Assembly (NCBI RefSeq): GCF_036323735.1
Contig: NC_086021.1
Span: forward strand, 126,978,476-127,042,475
DNA from: Rattus norvegicus
Taxonomy: Eukaryota > Chordata > Mammalia > Rodentia > Muridae
Reading direction: 5' to 3'
Length of the DNA stretch: 64,000 nt
The first letter of the stretch is position 1; each line of letters starts with the position of its first letter. The notes below the pieces were generated by a model. The model did no database searches. It was not told the DNA's origin and saw only the letters and a program-made list of their open reading frames with translations. A program made the translations under genes and the position numbers. Below are positions 1 to 10,861 of this stretch, one piece after another.

Positions 1-900
1 TGACACATACATCCCCACACACAAATAAATATAGTTGAAACAAAACAAAACAAAACAAAACAGGGTGGTGGGCACACCTTTAACCCCAGCACTTGGAGGC
101 AGAAGCAGGCTCAGCTCTGTAAATTCAAGGCCAGCTTAAACTACAGATGGAGTTCCAGGACATCCAGGGCTACATAAGGCTATTAGCCCAACTATCAAGA
201 TGATAAGTAAGGAGTACTATAAATTTGAGACAAAAAAGAGATTATCTTAATTTTAACATGCTCCTATTCATTCATGTTTTGTCTTTGCCTTGTTCTAAGT
301 ACCTATATTACAGTGAAATTCCCTCTTAAACAATATTATCTCTTCACAAAGCTGTCTAGATTTCTTTCTTTGTGCTGTTGGTTCTTTTTTTAATGGTCTC
401 CTTATAGCCCAGGCTGACCTCAGCCTCAAGATTCTTCTGCCTCAGAGTCTCTTAGTAATGGGATTAGAGGTGTACACTACCAAACACTTTATTGTTATTA
501 TTTTTAATGAAAAACCAAAACAAACACAAAAAGCTCTTCAATGCTTTGCCTTCTTTCTCCCTTCAGAGTCCCTTTAAGGATCTATAAACTCTTCAGTATC
601 CACCAATCCCACCTTATTGCTATAACTTCTTTCTCTGCTCCAGATGTAATGATCTCCTGGCTGACGCTTCACGATCTAGGCGTGTCTTCCTCTAAAGCCT
701 TTACCTTTTTCTTTTCTCAGTGTTAAACACATTTCTCAGCAGGTGCTGTGTCTTCATGCCTATAATCTCAGGCCCTAAGGGCTCAAGGCATGATTGCTGA
801 GAGCCTGAGGCTGGCCCCGGCTCCTGAATAAATTCTGGGCTACAGGAGTGAGACCCTCTTACAAAACAGCAAAACCCAGCCAATTTAAAAACTGGGCATG

Positions 901-1007
901 GGGTTGGGGATTTAGCTCAGTGGTAGAGCGCTTGCCTAACAAGCGCAAGGCCCTGGGTCCCCAGCTCCGAAAAAAAGAAAAAAGAAGAAGAAGAAGAAAA
1001 ACAGAAC
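901..1007 (+). repeat. ID SINE inserted in a B1
   Basis: tRNA-Ala/BC1-type ID body with A/G-rich tail, flanked by the TSD AAAACTGGGCATG (888-900, 1008-1020). The TSD belongs to the start of a B1, so the ID is the younger insertion. A few bases are missing in the B-box region. Confidence 0.93.
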
Positions 1008-1117
1008 AAAACTGGGCATGGTGGCAGGTGGATCTCTGTGAGTTCAAGGCCAGCATGGTTTACAGGAGTGAGTTCCAGGACATCTAGAGCTACACAGTGA
1101 AACTTACTTTCAAAAAC

Positions 1118-1119
<2 letters not shown>

Positions 1120-1162
<43 letters not shown>
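1120..1162 (+). repeat. (CA)n microsatellite
   Basis: About 21 CA units, at the tail of the interrupted B1. Confidence 0.95.
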
Positions 1163-1164
<2 letters not shown>

Positions 1165-1542
1165 CAAACAATCGCAAAACCCTGGAGAGGTGGCACCTTT
1201 TTGAATCCTGTCACTTGGAACTTGATGTCAATCCGGACCACATGAGAAGTAGCACAGCACCCAGCTCTGTCTGCAACTAGACAGTGACTCAAAACAAACA
1301 ACAGCATCCAAGGGCATCAAGCAGCTCTATGCTTTCACTCGTTCCCTGGACTTCATGCACGTTGCTACTGCAGTAATACCTGCCCTTGACACTCAGCAAC
1401 TTTGAAGGCACATAATCCATGTGCTTACTGTCCTGCTATTTCTCAGCATTGGGTAGGAAGTACTAGCATTCTATATATTTTACTCATTTTTTCCTTTTTC
1501 TTTCTTTTTTTTTTTTTCTGGCAACAGGGTCACATATACACT

Positions 1543-1692
1543 AGGTTATCCTCAAACCTGCTGTGTAGCCATGGCTATCCTTGTACTTACTTTAGGCTAT
1601 CCTAAAACCAGCTACATAGCCATGGCTACCCATGACCTTACTCAGGCTATCCCAAAACCACCTATGTAGCCATGGCTATCCTTGAACTCTTG
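1543..1692 (-). repeat. Tandem triplication derived from a B1
   Basis: Three diverged copies of a 50-51 base unit containing GTAGCCATGGCTA, starting at 1543, 1594 and 1644. The unit matches the middle of a minus-strand B1 (the 'tgtagccctggctgtcc' segment). Confidence 0.8.
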
Positions 1693-1942
1693 ATCCTCTG
1701 GCTTTCACTTTTGGTGATGGGATCACAGGAACTGCAGCACCACACAGATTTCCCACTCCTTCCTTTTTCTTATTCAACATCTCTTGTATCAGAGCTCAAT
1801 GTGGGCAGCATCCCAGTCCTGGCACACTGTACGCACACTCATGTCAACTAAACATGTAGTTTATAATGCTTATCTTAATTCACAAGTCTTATTGTGAGCC
1901 ACAATAAAAATATTCTGGCACGCACAGAGTCTCGGCACTCAC

Positions 1943-2075
1943 CTGATGGGCAGTACTTGAGGTCACTGAGGAGAGAGCTGGTTGGCACCTCTGGTGCAGG
2001 TGAGGCAGGCTCACATACATTTAAGTCTTCCTTTTTCATTTTCTCCATTCCAGCTCGTTCTGTATTTATGCTATC
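1943..2075 (-). CDS. Exd1: Exd1 fourth coding exon
   Basis: 133 bases in the only open frame matching the preceding exon. The acceptor TTTTCTGTAAG is modest and the donor GTGAGT strong. Encodes an acidic and proline-containing linker that ends SLLSDLKYCPS. A competing AG sixteen bases further in would be out of frame. No following exon was recognised between 1 and 1942. Confidence 0.82.
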
Positions 2076-2795
2076 CTTACAGAAAAGATCACATGCAGGT
2101 GAACTGTCCTTTGTTACCGATGCCAGTTCCCTACTTGTTAACAGGAGGACTGTGGCCCATCTCTACACTGCTCGCACTATGTTTGAGTGCTGTCTAGAGC
2201 TGGCCACACTGGCCTGCTTGTTTTTATTTCCTTAGCTCACTTGAGAAATAAGCAGATGGAGCTTAATCTTTTCTTTTCCTCTAATGTGCTCTCTTGGAAA
2301 ACATCATAGTGAAGAAAACTCATAATACCTAACAGAGTTCACCTTTTCTCCCGATGCACCTTCTGCTTCATCCATTAGTTCCACTGAAAAACAACCAAAA
2401 GATTTTCAACAGTTTCCAGCTGGAGAACCATTAGCCACTCCATCCCACACAGCATGCTCAACTGAATGCTATAAACAGGGGTTGAAAGTGAACCATTAGT
2501 CACTGAGCCTTTTATTGGCCAGTGACAGAGAAATCGGGGTTTAAAGCCTACAGATTCCCAACGTTGAGTCCTCAGGTTTCCTGGTCACGAAGCAGGATCA
2601 GGAACTTCTCTCTGCTCTTTTCTGCCTTGTTTTGTTTAAGTTTTGTGGTGCCGATGTGTTATTTTCATTGATTCTATAGGGTTTTTGTTTATATTTTTGT
2701 TATTTTGAGACAGGATCTCATCACATACACCTGGCTGGACTCACAGAACTCTGCTTGCTTCTATTTCTGTTTTCCATGTGCTGTGATCAAAGGGG

Positions 2796-2842
<47 letters not shown>

Positions 2843-5800
2843 TGTGTGTGAGTGCTTGTGTGTGTATCTGGGTGTGTGGTGTGTTTATATGTGGTGATAT
2901 ATATGTATGTGTGTGCAAAGGGGCACATATCCACAAACAAGCCAGAGGGGGGCAGTTATCTGGCCCCTACATTATCACTCCCTGCCTTAGTCCTTTGAGA
3001 CAGCATCTCTCACTGAACCCAGGGTTGGGCTGGTGTCAGCACAGAGATACTAGTGTCTCTACCCCCAACAGAGCTGGAGTTTCAGGCCTGCAAAGCACCC
3101 CGACCTCAGGTCTTCATGATCGTCCAAGCAAGCAGTCCTACCTCTGAGTCTCTCCAGCCCCGCAGACTTCATCTGCATTCACCTCACTCCTAATGCACTT
3201 CAGCCAAGCTAATTACTGATAACTCACAGGCTCTGGCATCCATTCTTTGATACCAGGAAAGACAATGACAGGTAGGGCAGAAATCCCAGAACTGTGAGAG
3301 AAATATTTCAGACATTTTTAAAACAATTTGTTGTTGTTGTTGTTGTGGTGGTGGTGGTGGTGGTGGTGGTGGTGGTGGTGGTGGTGGTGGTTTTCTTGGT
3401 TTTTTTTTTGTGACAGGGTTTCTCTGTGTAGCTCTGGCTGTCCTGAAACTCACTCTGTAGACGAGATTGGCCTTAAACTCAAAGAGCTACCTGCCTCCCC
3501 ATCCAGAGTGCTGAGATTAAAGGCATGCGCCACCAGTGCCTGGCTGAAACCAATGATTTTTAAGCAGGATATGAGTTACACTAAGTCTAAGATAGGCTGG
3601 ACTCACTGTACGGCAAGCCCGAGATCTGCCTGTCCTTGCCTCTCTGCCTCTCCAGGGCAGAGATTATACAGTCCTGTTTTTACATAGGTCTAAGATAAAC
3701 TCATGTTCTCGTGCTTGCAAGGCAAGCGTCTATGGGCCTGGGTTCAGTTCCCAGCACCACATGGCAGTTCTCTTTTTAAACTGGACATTTTTTTATTTAT
3801 TTACATTTTGTTATTTTTCTCTCCCCCTCCCCCCACACCCCTGGAGCTGAGGGCTGAACCTGCTTGTGCTAGGCAAGCGCTCTACCACTGAGCTAAATCC
3901 CCAACCACACATGGCAGTTCTCAACTGTCTGGGACTCAACACCCTTCCTCTGGCCTCCTTGGGTACTGCACACATTTGGTACACAGATATAACATGTAGG
4001 CAAAACACTTACACATACACATCAAATTTTAAATAATTAAAGTTAAATAAAATTACATAAATACAAGTTGAAACTATGGCATACAACTTTATTCTCAGCC
4101 TTCAGGAAGCAGAGGCAGGAAGATCTTTGTTTGGGGCTAGCCAGACCCAGAGAGCAAGCTCCTATACATCAATGCTATGACTCTGTCTCAAAAAAAAAAA
4201 AAAAAAAGGTCATATATACAGTACTAAAGACAAGACAAACTCCATTTTCTTTCAGATACCTGAATGAAGCAGAGAAGTGAGTTTCCCAAAGCAGATTCCA
4301 ATTGGCATCCAGGGAACACAAAACTTACCATTCAAAATCTCATGCCCGAAAAACATTTTCACTCCTGGGACACTTCGGCCTGACTCTATGTTCTTCACTG
4401 TGATGGAAAATAACCCATCTGTTTAATAACACATAGTATTTTCCCCATAACTCCAAGAAACTGTGAAGGCTCTTAAAGTTAATGAAATATGAGTTTTATA
4501 AAACCTTTCTTCCTCAAAGAAGTGCAGAGTCAGCTAAATTACAAAGTTACACTATATGACTGAGTAATTTAATAAACCTCAGAATGTTCTAAACAAACAA
4601 ACAAACAAGAACTTTTAAAGAGCTAGGTGTGGTGGCACAGGCCTTTAAATCCAGCATGAGGGGGGCAGAGGCAGGCAGATCTCTTGAGTTCAAGGTCAAC
4701 TTGGTCTACATAGCAAGTTCCAGGCCAGCCAAGGCTACACAATGAGACACTGCCAAAATGGGGGAAAAGGTCAAGAAAAAAATCCCCAATTGCTGGGATC
4801 AGAGACCTGTGCCCTTCCACTTGGCCTCGGCAGCACAGTGGCTTGAACATCATGCTCTCTGTGTGGTAAGCAAGCACTCTACCAACTGAGCTACATTCCC
4901 AGCCCTGGTTTGTGTTCGTGACACAGGTTCTCATGTAGTCCAGGCTGGCCTCAAACTCATTATGTAGTTGAGACTGGCCCTGAATTCTTGACTTCTGGAC
5001 TTCTTTTTGTCTGAGACAAATTAATCCTTGACATCAGTGATATTTTTCCCCTCTGTTGAAGCCAAAAGTAATTTCAATAACAAGATTAATTTTAATATTC
5101 ATATAAACAAAATTAACCAAAGTCCCCAAGTTTTAAAACTAATATTAAAAATTGTTGGGGCTGGGGATTTAGCTCAGTGGTAGAGCGCTTACCTAGGAAG
5201 CGCAAGGCCCTGGGTTCGGTCCCCAGCTCCGAAAAAAAGAACCAAAAAAAAAAAAAAAAATTGTCACCACAGGGCTAGAGAGGTGTTTAGCATTTAGGAA
5301 CCCTGAATGTTCTTCCAGAGGACTAGGGTTTGAGACCTAGTTCCTGAGGATCCTACATCTTCTGGCCTCTGTGGCATGCAGCTGAAACACCCACACACAT
5401 CAAATATATAAATAATGATAGAAGAAAATTTCCACTATAATGCCAATGAAAGTACAGAAGTGAGTACCAACCAACACAGGCAGCCACGTTGCTCTAGCAA
5501 CAGTCCCCACAGTCTAACGGTCTTCTGCCGCCTTTCTTTTTTTTTTTTTTTTTTTTTTGGAGCTGGGGACCGAACCCAGGGCCTTGCGCTTCCTAGGCAA
5601 GGGCTCTACCACTGAGCTAAATCCCCAACCCCCTGCCGCCTTTCTTTAAATAGGATCAACATTGCTTTCCCAGCTTCTAGCGCTGCCCACAATCACCCCC
5701 TACACTCAGCTGCTAATCCCTTGAGAGAGGAGGGGAACATGACAAATAGTCAAACCGTTTTTCAGGACAACAATCTTGTTAGGATCCACATGCTGGAGCA

Positions 5801-5888
5801 CGCCCTCAAAGATGCCAGACACCAGTGTGAGCTTCACCCTTCTCCACAAAATCTGGTTGAGGAAATGGTAGTCACTGCTGGCATCCAT
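1943..5888 (-). CDS. Exd1: Exd1, N-terminal coding part (4 exons, partial, spliced)
   Basis: EXD1 (exonuclease 3'-5' domain containing 1) is a germline protein that acts with PIWI and TDRD12 as an RNA-binding adapter in piRNA biogenesis (established knowledge). Its exonuclease-like domain is considered inactive. Only the N-terminal region is here: a start codon at 5888 and joined exons 5888-5756, 4397-4329, 2383-2343 and 2075-1943. Every junction keeps frame (phases 1, 1, 0) and has GT and AG. The first two exons give an Sm/Lsm-like fold with segments SGIFEGVLQHVDPNKIVVLK and GVKMFFGHEI; the fourth is an acidic linker ending near SLLSDLKYCPS. The exonuclease domain exons lie to the left of the window. 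The gene runs head-to-head with Chp1, as in human. Identification is by recalled family sequence, not by a search. Confidence 0.9.
2343..2383 (-). CDS. Exd1: Exd1 third coding exon
   Basis: 41 bases with acceptor TTTTTCAG and donor GTGAAC. Encodes VELMDEAEGASGEK, the end of the Sm-like segment and start of the linker. Enters at phase 1 and leaves at phase 0. Confidence 0.85.
2798..2850 (+). repeat. (TG)n microsatellite
   Basis: About 25 TG units with late interruptions, in an Exd1 intron. Confidence 0.95.
3328..3391 (+). repeat. (TTG)n(TGG)n trinucleotide repeat
   Basis: About six TTG then about fifteen TGG units, lying at the tail of a minus-strand B1 (3393-3545). Confidence 0.93.
3393..3545 (-). 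repeat. B1 SINE
   Basis: Reads ACAGGGTTTCTCTGTGTAGC through GGCATGCGCCACCAGTGCC, the reverse of a full B1. Confidence 0.9.
3773..3908 (-). repeat. Older ID-family SINE with long tail
   Basis: Diverged ID body ending CACTGAGCTAAATCCCCAACC, flanked by the TSD ACATGGCAGTTCTC (3759-3772, 3909-3922). It has broken a B3-like element. Confidence 0.85.
4329..4397 (-). CDS. Exd1: Exd1 second coding exon
   Basis: 69 bases between an acceptor CACAG and a strong donor GTAAGT. It encodes the second half of the Sm-like domain (SGRSVPGVKMFFGHEIL). Phase 1 at both ends, so it could be skipped without breaking frame. Confidence 0.9.
4621..4755 (+). repeat. B1 SINE
   Basis: Starts AGGTGTGGTGGCACAGGCC and ends near GGCTACACAATGAGAC. 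A diverged tRNA-like ID/B4 fragment (-) follows at about 4785-4910. Confidence 0.85.
5157..5261 (+). repeat. ID SINE
   Basis: Near-consensus ID body with tail AAAAAAAGAACC and poly(A); short AAATTGT repeats flank it. Confidence 0.92.
5539..5632 (-). repeat. ID SINE with TSD
   Basis: Near-consensus ID, flanked by CTGCCGCCTTTCTT (5525-5538, 5633-5646). Confidence 0.95.
5756..5888 (-). CDS. Exd1: Exd1 first coding exon
   Basis: Begins at the ATG at 5888 (an in-frame stop lies just upstream) and encodes 44 residues plus one base. The next donor reads G|GTTTGA, which is weak, but the join to the next exon is in frame and gives VLKN-VKN as expected for EXD1. A plausible acceptor for this exon is the pyrimidine-rich stretch ending TTTTCAAG near 5940, so about 50 bases of 5' UTR would precede the ATG. 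Confidence 0.88.
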
Positions 5889-5984
5889 GCTTTTTCATTC
5901 CAAAGTAGCCTTCAGAGTCCAACTTCAGCATCCAAACACTTGAAAATTAACAGAGAGATCATTATTTTGAAAAGACTATTTTGA

Positions 5985-6110
5985 TTGGGGTATGGTGGTA
6001 CACCACTTTAATCCCAGAAGACAGATGTGAGGGGATCTCTGTGAATTCCATAGCTCTGTCTACATAGCAAGTTTCAGGCCAGCCGGGGAGACCCTCTCTC
6101 AAAAACAAAC
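5985..6110 (+). repeat. B1 SINE
   Basis: Diverged B1 (TGGGGTATGGTGGTACACC), tail CAAACAAACAAA, just upstream of the Exd1 start exon. Confidence 0.8.
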
Positions 6111-6235
6111 AAACAAACAAATGAACAGTTTTGAAAGTTTGGTTACTTAGCTTTTCTCTAAATTTTTTCCTTTTCTTTCCTTCCTTCCTTCCTTCCTTCC
6201 TTCTTTCCGTTTTTTTTTTTTTTGTTTGTTTGTTT

Positions 6236-6370
6236 TTGTTTTTTGAGACAGGGCTTCTCTGTACAGTGGTGGAACTTGCTCTGAAAGCCAGGCTGGCCTC
6301 AAACTCAGAGGTCCACCTGCTTCTGCCTCCCAAGTGCTTGGATGGAAGGTGTGTGCCACCACTGTTGCTC
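6236..6370 (-). repeat. B1 SINE, preceded by TTCC microsatellite
   Basis: Minus-strand B1 beginning TTTTTGAGACAGGGCTTCTC. A short (TTCC)n tract lies at 6177-6206. Confidence 0.88.
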
Positions 6371-6401
6371 CACTTATATTTCTCCAAATATATTTCTATA
6401 G

Positions 6402-6614
6402 CAGTGGTTCTCACCCTTTGGGATGGGGGTGTAAAATGACCCTTTCACAGGGGTCACAGATCATATATCCTCTCTGTGTGTGTGTATTACAATTCATAAC
6501 AGTAGCAAAATTATAGTTATGAAGTAGCAACAAAAATAAATTTATGTTGGGCAGTTACCACAACATGGGGAGCTGTACTAAAGGGCCACAGGTTCAAAAA
6601 GGTTGAGAACCATT
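6402..6614. mobile_element. URR1-type hAT-Charlie MITE
   Basis: Non-autonomous DNA transposon with terminal inverted repeats CAGTGGTTCTCA and TGAGAACCATTG. The body includes ATAACAGTAGCAAAATTA and GAAGTAGCAAC, as in the rodent URR1 family. No transposase is encoded. Confidence 0.88.
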
Positions 6615-8107
6615 GCCCTAAGGGATAAAAGAGTAGTTTGGTTTTGTTCACAACTTGAGATTGCTAAGAATAACCACAGCAAATACAATTTTATTTATTT
6701 TTATTTTATGTGTACTGGTGTTTTGCCTCCGGGTACGTCTGTATAAATCAGTTTAGTACCTGAGGAAGCCTGAAGGGGGTGCCAGATCCCCCGAAACTGG
6801 AGTTATTGTTGGGAACTAAAGCTGTATTTTGGGCAAGAGTATTATTAAGCTTGGATCTATTTCTCCAGTCCACAATTTTAATTCATATGTAGGAAACTCA
6901 AAATTATAGGGCTATGGGCAAGGTGAGATTGGCTTCTGTGTTTATAAAATGGACATGGTTAATGAATTACGTGGAAAGGACAAGGTGGAGAGACTGTAGA
7001 AGCCAGAGGGGACAGATGACATCATGGAAACTGTCTTCCGGACACAGTGGGAATGAAGAACATATGAGCTCATGTGGCAGCACGCACAAGGCCCGCACAA
7101 GGCCCGCACAGGCCCAAGCCAATGGGGTCCAGTGTTTAGAGGCAGACTTCAACACAAGCTCCCATCACTGACTAAAACTTGATCTCCAATTGACAACTGC
7201 TCACAAAGGAAAAATCAGTGTCTCCTAAGGAGTCTCACTGGATATACAAACTAGTCAGGGCAGGCCCCGTGTCCAGCAGTAGTTAACCTACACAAAATGA
7301 ACTCATTTTTGGAAATGTTTTGTCTCAGATTGCTTTACCTGGGGCTTTTTTAAAACCTTACTAGACTTCTGCTTGTGTATTCTGGTTTCCAATTTTTGTG
7401 TTTTATTTGTGCATTTGTATGTTATATTCTGGATTATTTGCTTTTTTTCTTTCTTTTTTATTTTATTTTATTTTTTTGAGGCAAGGTCTTACTATGTAGC
7501 CCTGGCTCTCCTGAAATTCACTCTGTAAACAAGGCTGGACTCTATCTCTCAGAGATCTGCCTGCCTCTGCTTCCCAAGTTCTGGAATTAAAGGCACATTA
7601 GTTTCCTAAAGAGAGAGAGAGAGAAAAGAGATGGAATTGGGAGTGTGGAGATGTGGGGAAGATCTGGAAGAAAATGTAGAAGAAACTAATCAGAATACAT
7701 TGTATGAAAATTTATTTTTAATTTAAAAAAATGGGCATGGTGCCCCTTTCTCATAATAGCTAAACACTTATTTTATTAAACTTTACTTATTTTATTAAAA
7801 TCAAGTATTATACAATAGCACTGGCTAGCATAGATTTCGCTATAAAGACCAGCCTGGTGTAGAACTTATAGCGATCCACCTGCCTCTGCATCCTGGATGG
7901 TGTGATTAAAGACGTATGCTGTGTTTGGCTTTCTACATGGGTGGTAGAAATTGAACTCGGGTCCTCACTGAGTCACCTTCCTAGCTCCATAGTATTTCTG
8001 TCTGGTTATGTTAATGATACTGAGGACCAATCCTGGTGTCTTGCGCAGGCTGAACAAGCACTCTATCACTGAGATATATCCTTAGCTCCAGTACTGTGTC
8101 TTTAATT

Positions 8108-8295
8108 TTAGAAGTTTTTATATTCATTTACTTTACATATATGAACACACTGAAGGTCTCTTCAGACACCCCAGAAGAGGGTGTTGAGTCCCATCACAGA
8201 TGGTTGTGGGCCACCATATGGTTGCTGGGAATTGAACTCAAGACCTCTGGAAGAACAGTCAGTGCTCTTAACCTCTGAGCTATCTCTCCAGCCCA
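8108..8295 (-). repeat. B2/B3 SINE
   Basis: Ends GAGCTATCTCTCCAGCCC. Contains the 'accagaagagggtg...ggttgctgggaattgaactc' body. Open frames across it are SINE sequence. An older B3-like copy follows at about 8437-8595. Confidence 0.9.
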
Positions 8296-8704
8296 ATTTT
8301 AAAAGTTTTAATTTATTATTATTATTCTTTTATGTTTTTGAAGCAAGGTCACTGTGCAGCCTTGGCTGGCCTTGAACTCACAGGGGCTTTGCGTGCAGGG
8401 ATTAAAGACATATACCACAATGCCCGGCTGCTTTTATTATTTGTTTTGTAGGCATTGGTATTACTTGCATGTATGCCTATGAACCATATGTATGCAGTTC
8501 CCTCGAGGCCAGAAGGAGCTGAAGTTACAAATGGTGTGAGTCATCAAATGGGTACCTGGAACTGAACCCAAGTCCTCTGGAAGAGCAGTCTTTAGTCCCA
8601 GTATTCTAAAATTCTCCAGTAAAATGCTGAGATTTGGGCCTCACATGCTGGTGGACACCCTCTAACTCCAGTTTCAGGGGATAGGATGCCCTCTTCTAGC
8701 TTCC

Positions 8705-8728
8705 ACTGGTGAGAATACAACACACACA

Positions 8729-8764
<36 letters not shown>
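8705..8764 (+). repeat. (CA)n microsatellite
   Basis: CA repeat with one CAGA interruption. Confidence 0.95.
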
Positions 8765-8767
<3 letters not shown>

Positions 8768-8807
8768 CTACCTCTCACTTGAACTTGTATACCCAAATAC
8801 TATTCTT

Positions 8808-8911
8808 TTTTTTTTTCTTTTCTTTTCTTTTTTTTTTCGGAGCTGGGGACCAAACCCAGGACCTTGCGCTTGCTAGGCAAGCGCTCTACCACTGAGCTAA
8901 ATCCCCAGCCC
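8808..8911 (-). repeat. ID SINE with TSD
   Basis: Near-consensus ID, flanked by CCCAAATACTATTCTT (8792-8807, 8912-8927). Confidence 0.95.
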
Positions 8912-8982
8912 CCCAAATACTATTCTTAAAGGTTAAAACAAATCAGAAAAAAAAAACATAGCAAAGAAAATTTTGTTACTGG

Positions 8983-8984
<2 letters not shown>

Positions 8985-9026
<42 letters not shown>
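8985..9026 (+). repeat. (TG)n microsatellite
   Basis: About 21 TG units, next to a diverged minus-strand B1 (9028-9170). Confidence 0.95.
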
Positions 9027-9028
<2 letters not shown>

Positions 9029-10033
9029 ACACAGGGTTTCCCCAAGCAGCCCTAGCTGGCCTGGAATGCCCTATCTAGATCATACTGGTCTTAAACTTCC
9101 AAAGGTAACTTCTGCCTCTGCTTCCTCAATGCTGCAATTACAGACATCAGGTATCAGGCCTAGCATAGGATTTAACTGAATACAGCCCTCAAGATTTAGA
9201 CTAAAAATTAGGAAGGAAAAAAAGGTCAGGATGAAAAGATGAGCTTCCAGACTGACTGAGAAAGGGATTAATGTATGTGTCTAACATCAAGATTTTCATG
9301 CCACAGTTATGATCTCAATGAGTAAGTCAACCGGGGTTAATTAGGAAAACAACTGAGTCAGACTGGAAATTTAGTAGGCAGGGAGACCTTGGGGTACTCA
9401 GGCTGGGCTGTAACAGCCTAAGTAACTTTGAAGCTAGTAGTCTGAAGTGATTTAAGAAAGGCACTAAGATATTTAGGTACTAAGCTGGTTCTAAACAAAG
9501 GAGTGAAGGAAGCAGACAGGTGAAGCCACAGGAAAACTAGGGCTTTACTTCAGAGGGTGTACACTAACATGTGACTTTTTAACTTTTTTCATCAGCACAA
9601 ACAAAATACCAGAAGAACGAAATGCACCTGGCTTTGATCCCAGACCTTGGAAGGCAGAGGCAGGTGAATCTCTGTTAAGAGGTCAGCCAGGGTCACATAG
9701 AGACTCTGTCTCAAACAAAAGAGAAAAGAGTAAAATGCAAGATCTCCTCTAAAGCATAAGTCTGTAACAATAGCCTTTTTAGAGGCTGAGACCAGCCAGG
9801 GCTCTTCTGGAAAAAAGAATAATTTCTCTACTTCTAGAAAGGGTTTTATGGGCTCAGGCTGTGCAGAAACTCCTAATTCTCCAGCCTCCACTTCATGGAA
9901 TTACAAGTATGGTATCCATGAGTGGCAACAAATCTCAACAGGATTTCCCAATATTGCCTAGGCTGGGCTCAGCTTGCAACTTTCTTGTTTTCACCTAACA
10001 ACTGCTGACTTATGGTTTAAAAATCCTAATTTT

Positions 10034-10214
10034 TTAAAAAGGATTTATTTATTTTATGTAAGTACACTGTTGATGTCTTCAGACACGACCCTTGAGGAGG
10101 GCATCGGATCTCAATACAGATGGTTGTGAACCACAATGTGGTTGCTGGGAATTGAACTCAGGACCTCTGGAAAAGCGGTCAGTGCTCTTAATTGCTGAGC
10201 CATCTCTTCAGCCC
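10034..10214 (-). repeat. B2/B3 SINE with TSD
   Basis: Flanked by TAAAAATCCTAATTTT (10018-10033, 10215-10230). It ends about 270 bases before the Exd1/Chp1 CpG island. Confidence 0.93.
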
Positions 10215-10557
10215 TAAAAATCCTAATTTTTAAAACAAGGAAGAATCTAAATAAATAAACGACCGCCCGTGATCTATCTATTCACAATCTCTCTCACCTC
10301 CAGGGTCTTCTGTCCCCACGGCAAAGAAGTTTGGGAGATTCCGACCTTAATTCTAGTCAAATGGTGAGTTCCTTATACTGAAGAGTGACTGATGTAAAAA
10401 AAAAAAATCTGAGTGTTATCCTGGCACAGCTTTGATGCAAACAGTAAGAGAATTCGCAGTGCCAACCACTGAAGCCACAGAGTGGACTACGCCCTCGCCC
10501 TAGGAGCGAATTACTTGCCTCTTTCTGGAGGAGCCAATCAGCGAGCAGCCTCGAGCT

Positions 10558-10695
10558 GGCTCCCAGCGCCCCCTGCGGCCGGGGTAAAGAGCGCAGAAAA
10601 GATGCAACCAATAGCCTTGCGAACCCCGGGCGGCTCCCAGCGCCCCTCTACGGCCAGGGGAAGAGGCACAGAAAAGATGCAGTCCATAGGCATGC
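10558..10695 (+). repeat. Imperfect 74-base tandem duplication in promoter
   Basis: Unit 1 at 10558-10631 and unit 2 from 10632 share GGCTCCCAGCGCCCC and GCACAGAAAAGATGCA-like segments. Unit 1 has CCAAT (AACCAATAGC) where unit 2 reads GTCCATAGG. Confidence 0.85.
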
Positions 10696-10765
10696 GGGAG
10701 GGGGAGTTGGGGGGGGGATTGAGGGTGCCAAGGAGACTCCCAACACTATTCTTAGGACCAGGGGA

Positions 10766-10830
10766 GTGAGAGTGGGAGAGGGAGAAAAGGGTGAGGAGAA
10801 AGGAGGAAGAGAAATGAGAGAGAGAGAAAG

Positions 10831-10861
<31 letters not shown>

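Larger units (their letters stand above)
1..1942. other. Exd1 intron, repeat-filled
   Basis: Contains a B1 (+) at 61-180, a B1-like fragment (-) at 385-490, a B1-like copy (+) at 735-870, a B1 (+) split by an ID element (about 880-1110), a CA repeat, and a B1-derived tandem triplication (1543-1692). No further Exd1 exon was recognised. Confidence 0.7.

Noticed and set aside
900..990. tRNA-like genes (A and B boxes) at this and about sixteen other places
   Set aside because: These are ID SINEs derived from BC1/tRNA-Ala, with A-rich tails and target duplications. They lack a proper tRNA acceptor end and are not tRNA genes.
3190..3453. Proline/glutamine-rich protein on the minus strand
   Set aside because: The reading frame is a translation of the (TTG)n(TGG)n repeat plus a B1.
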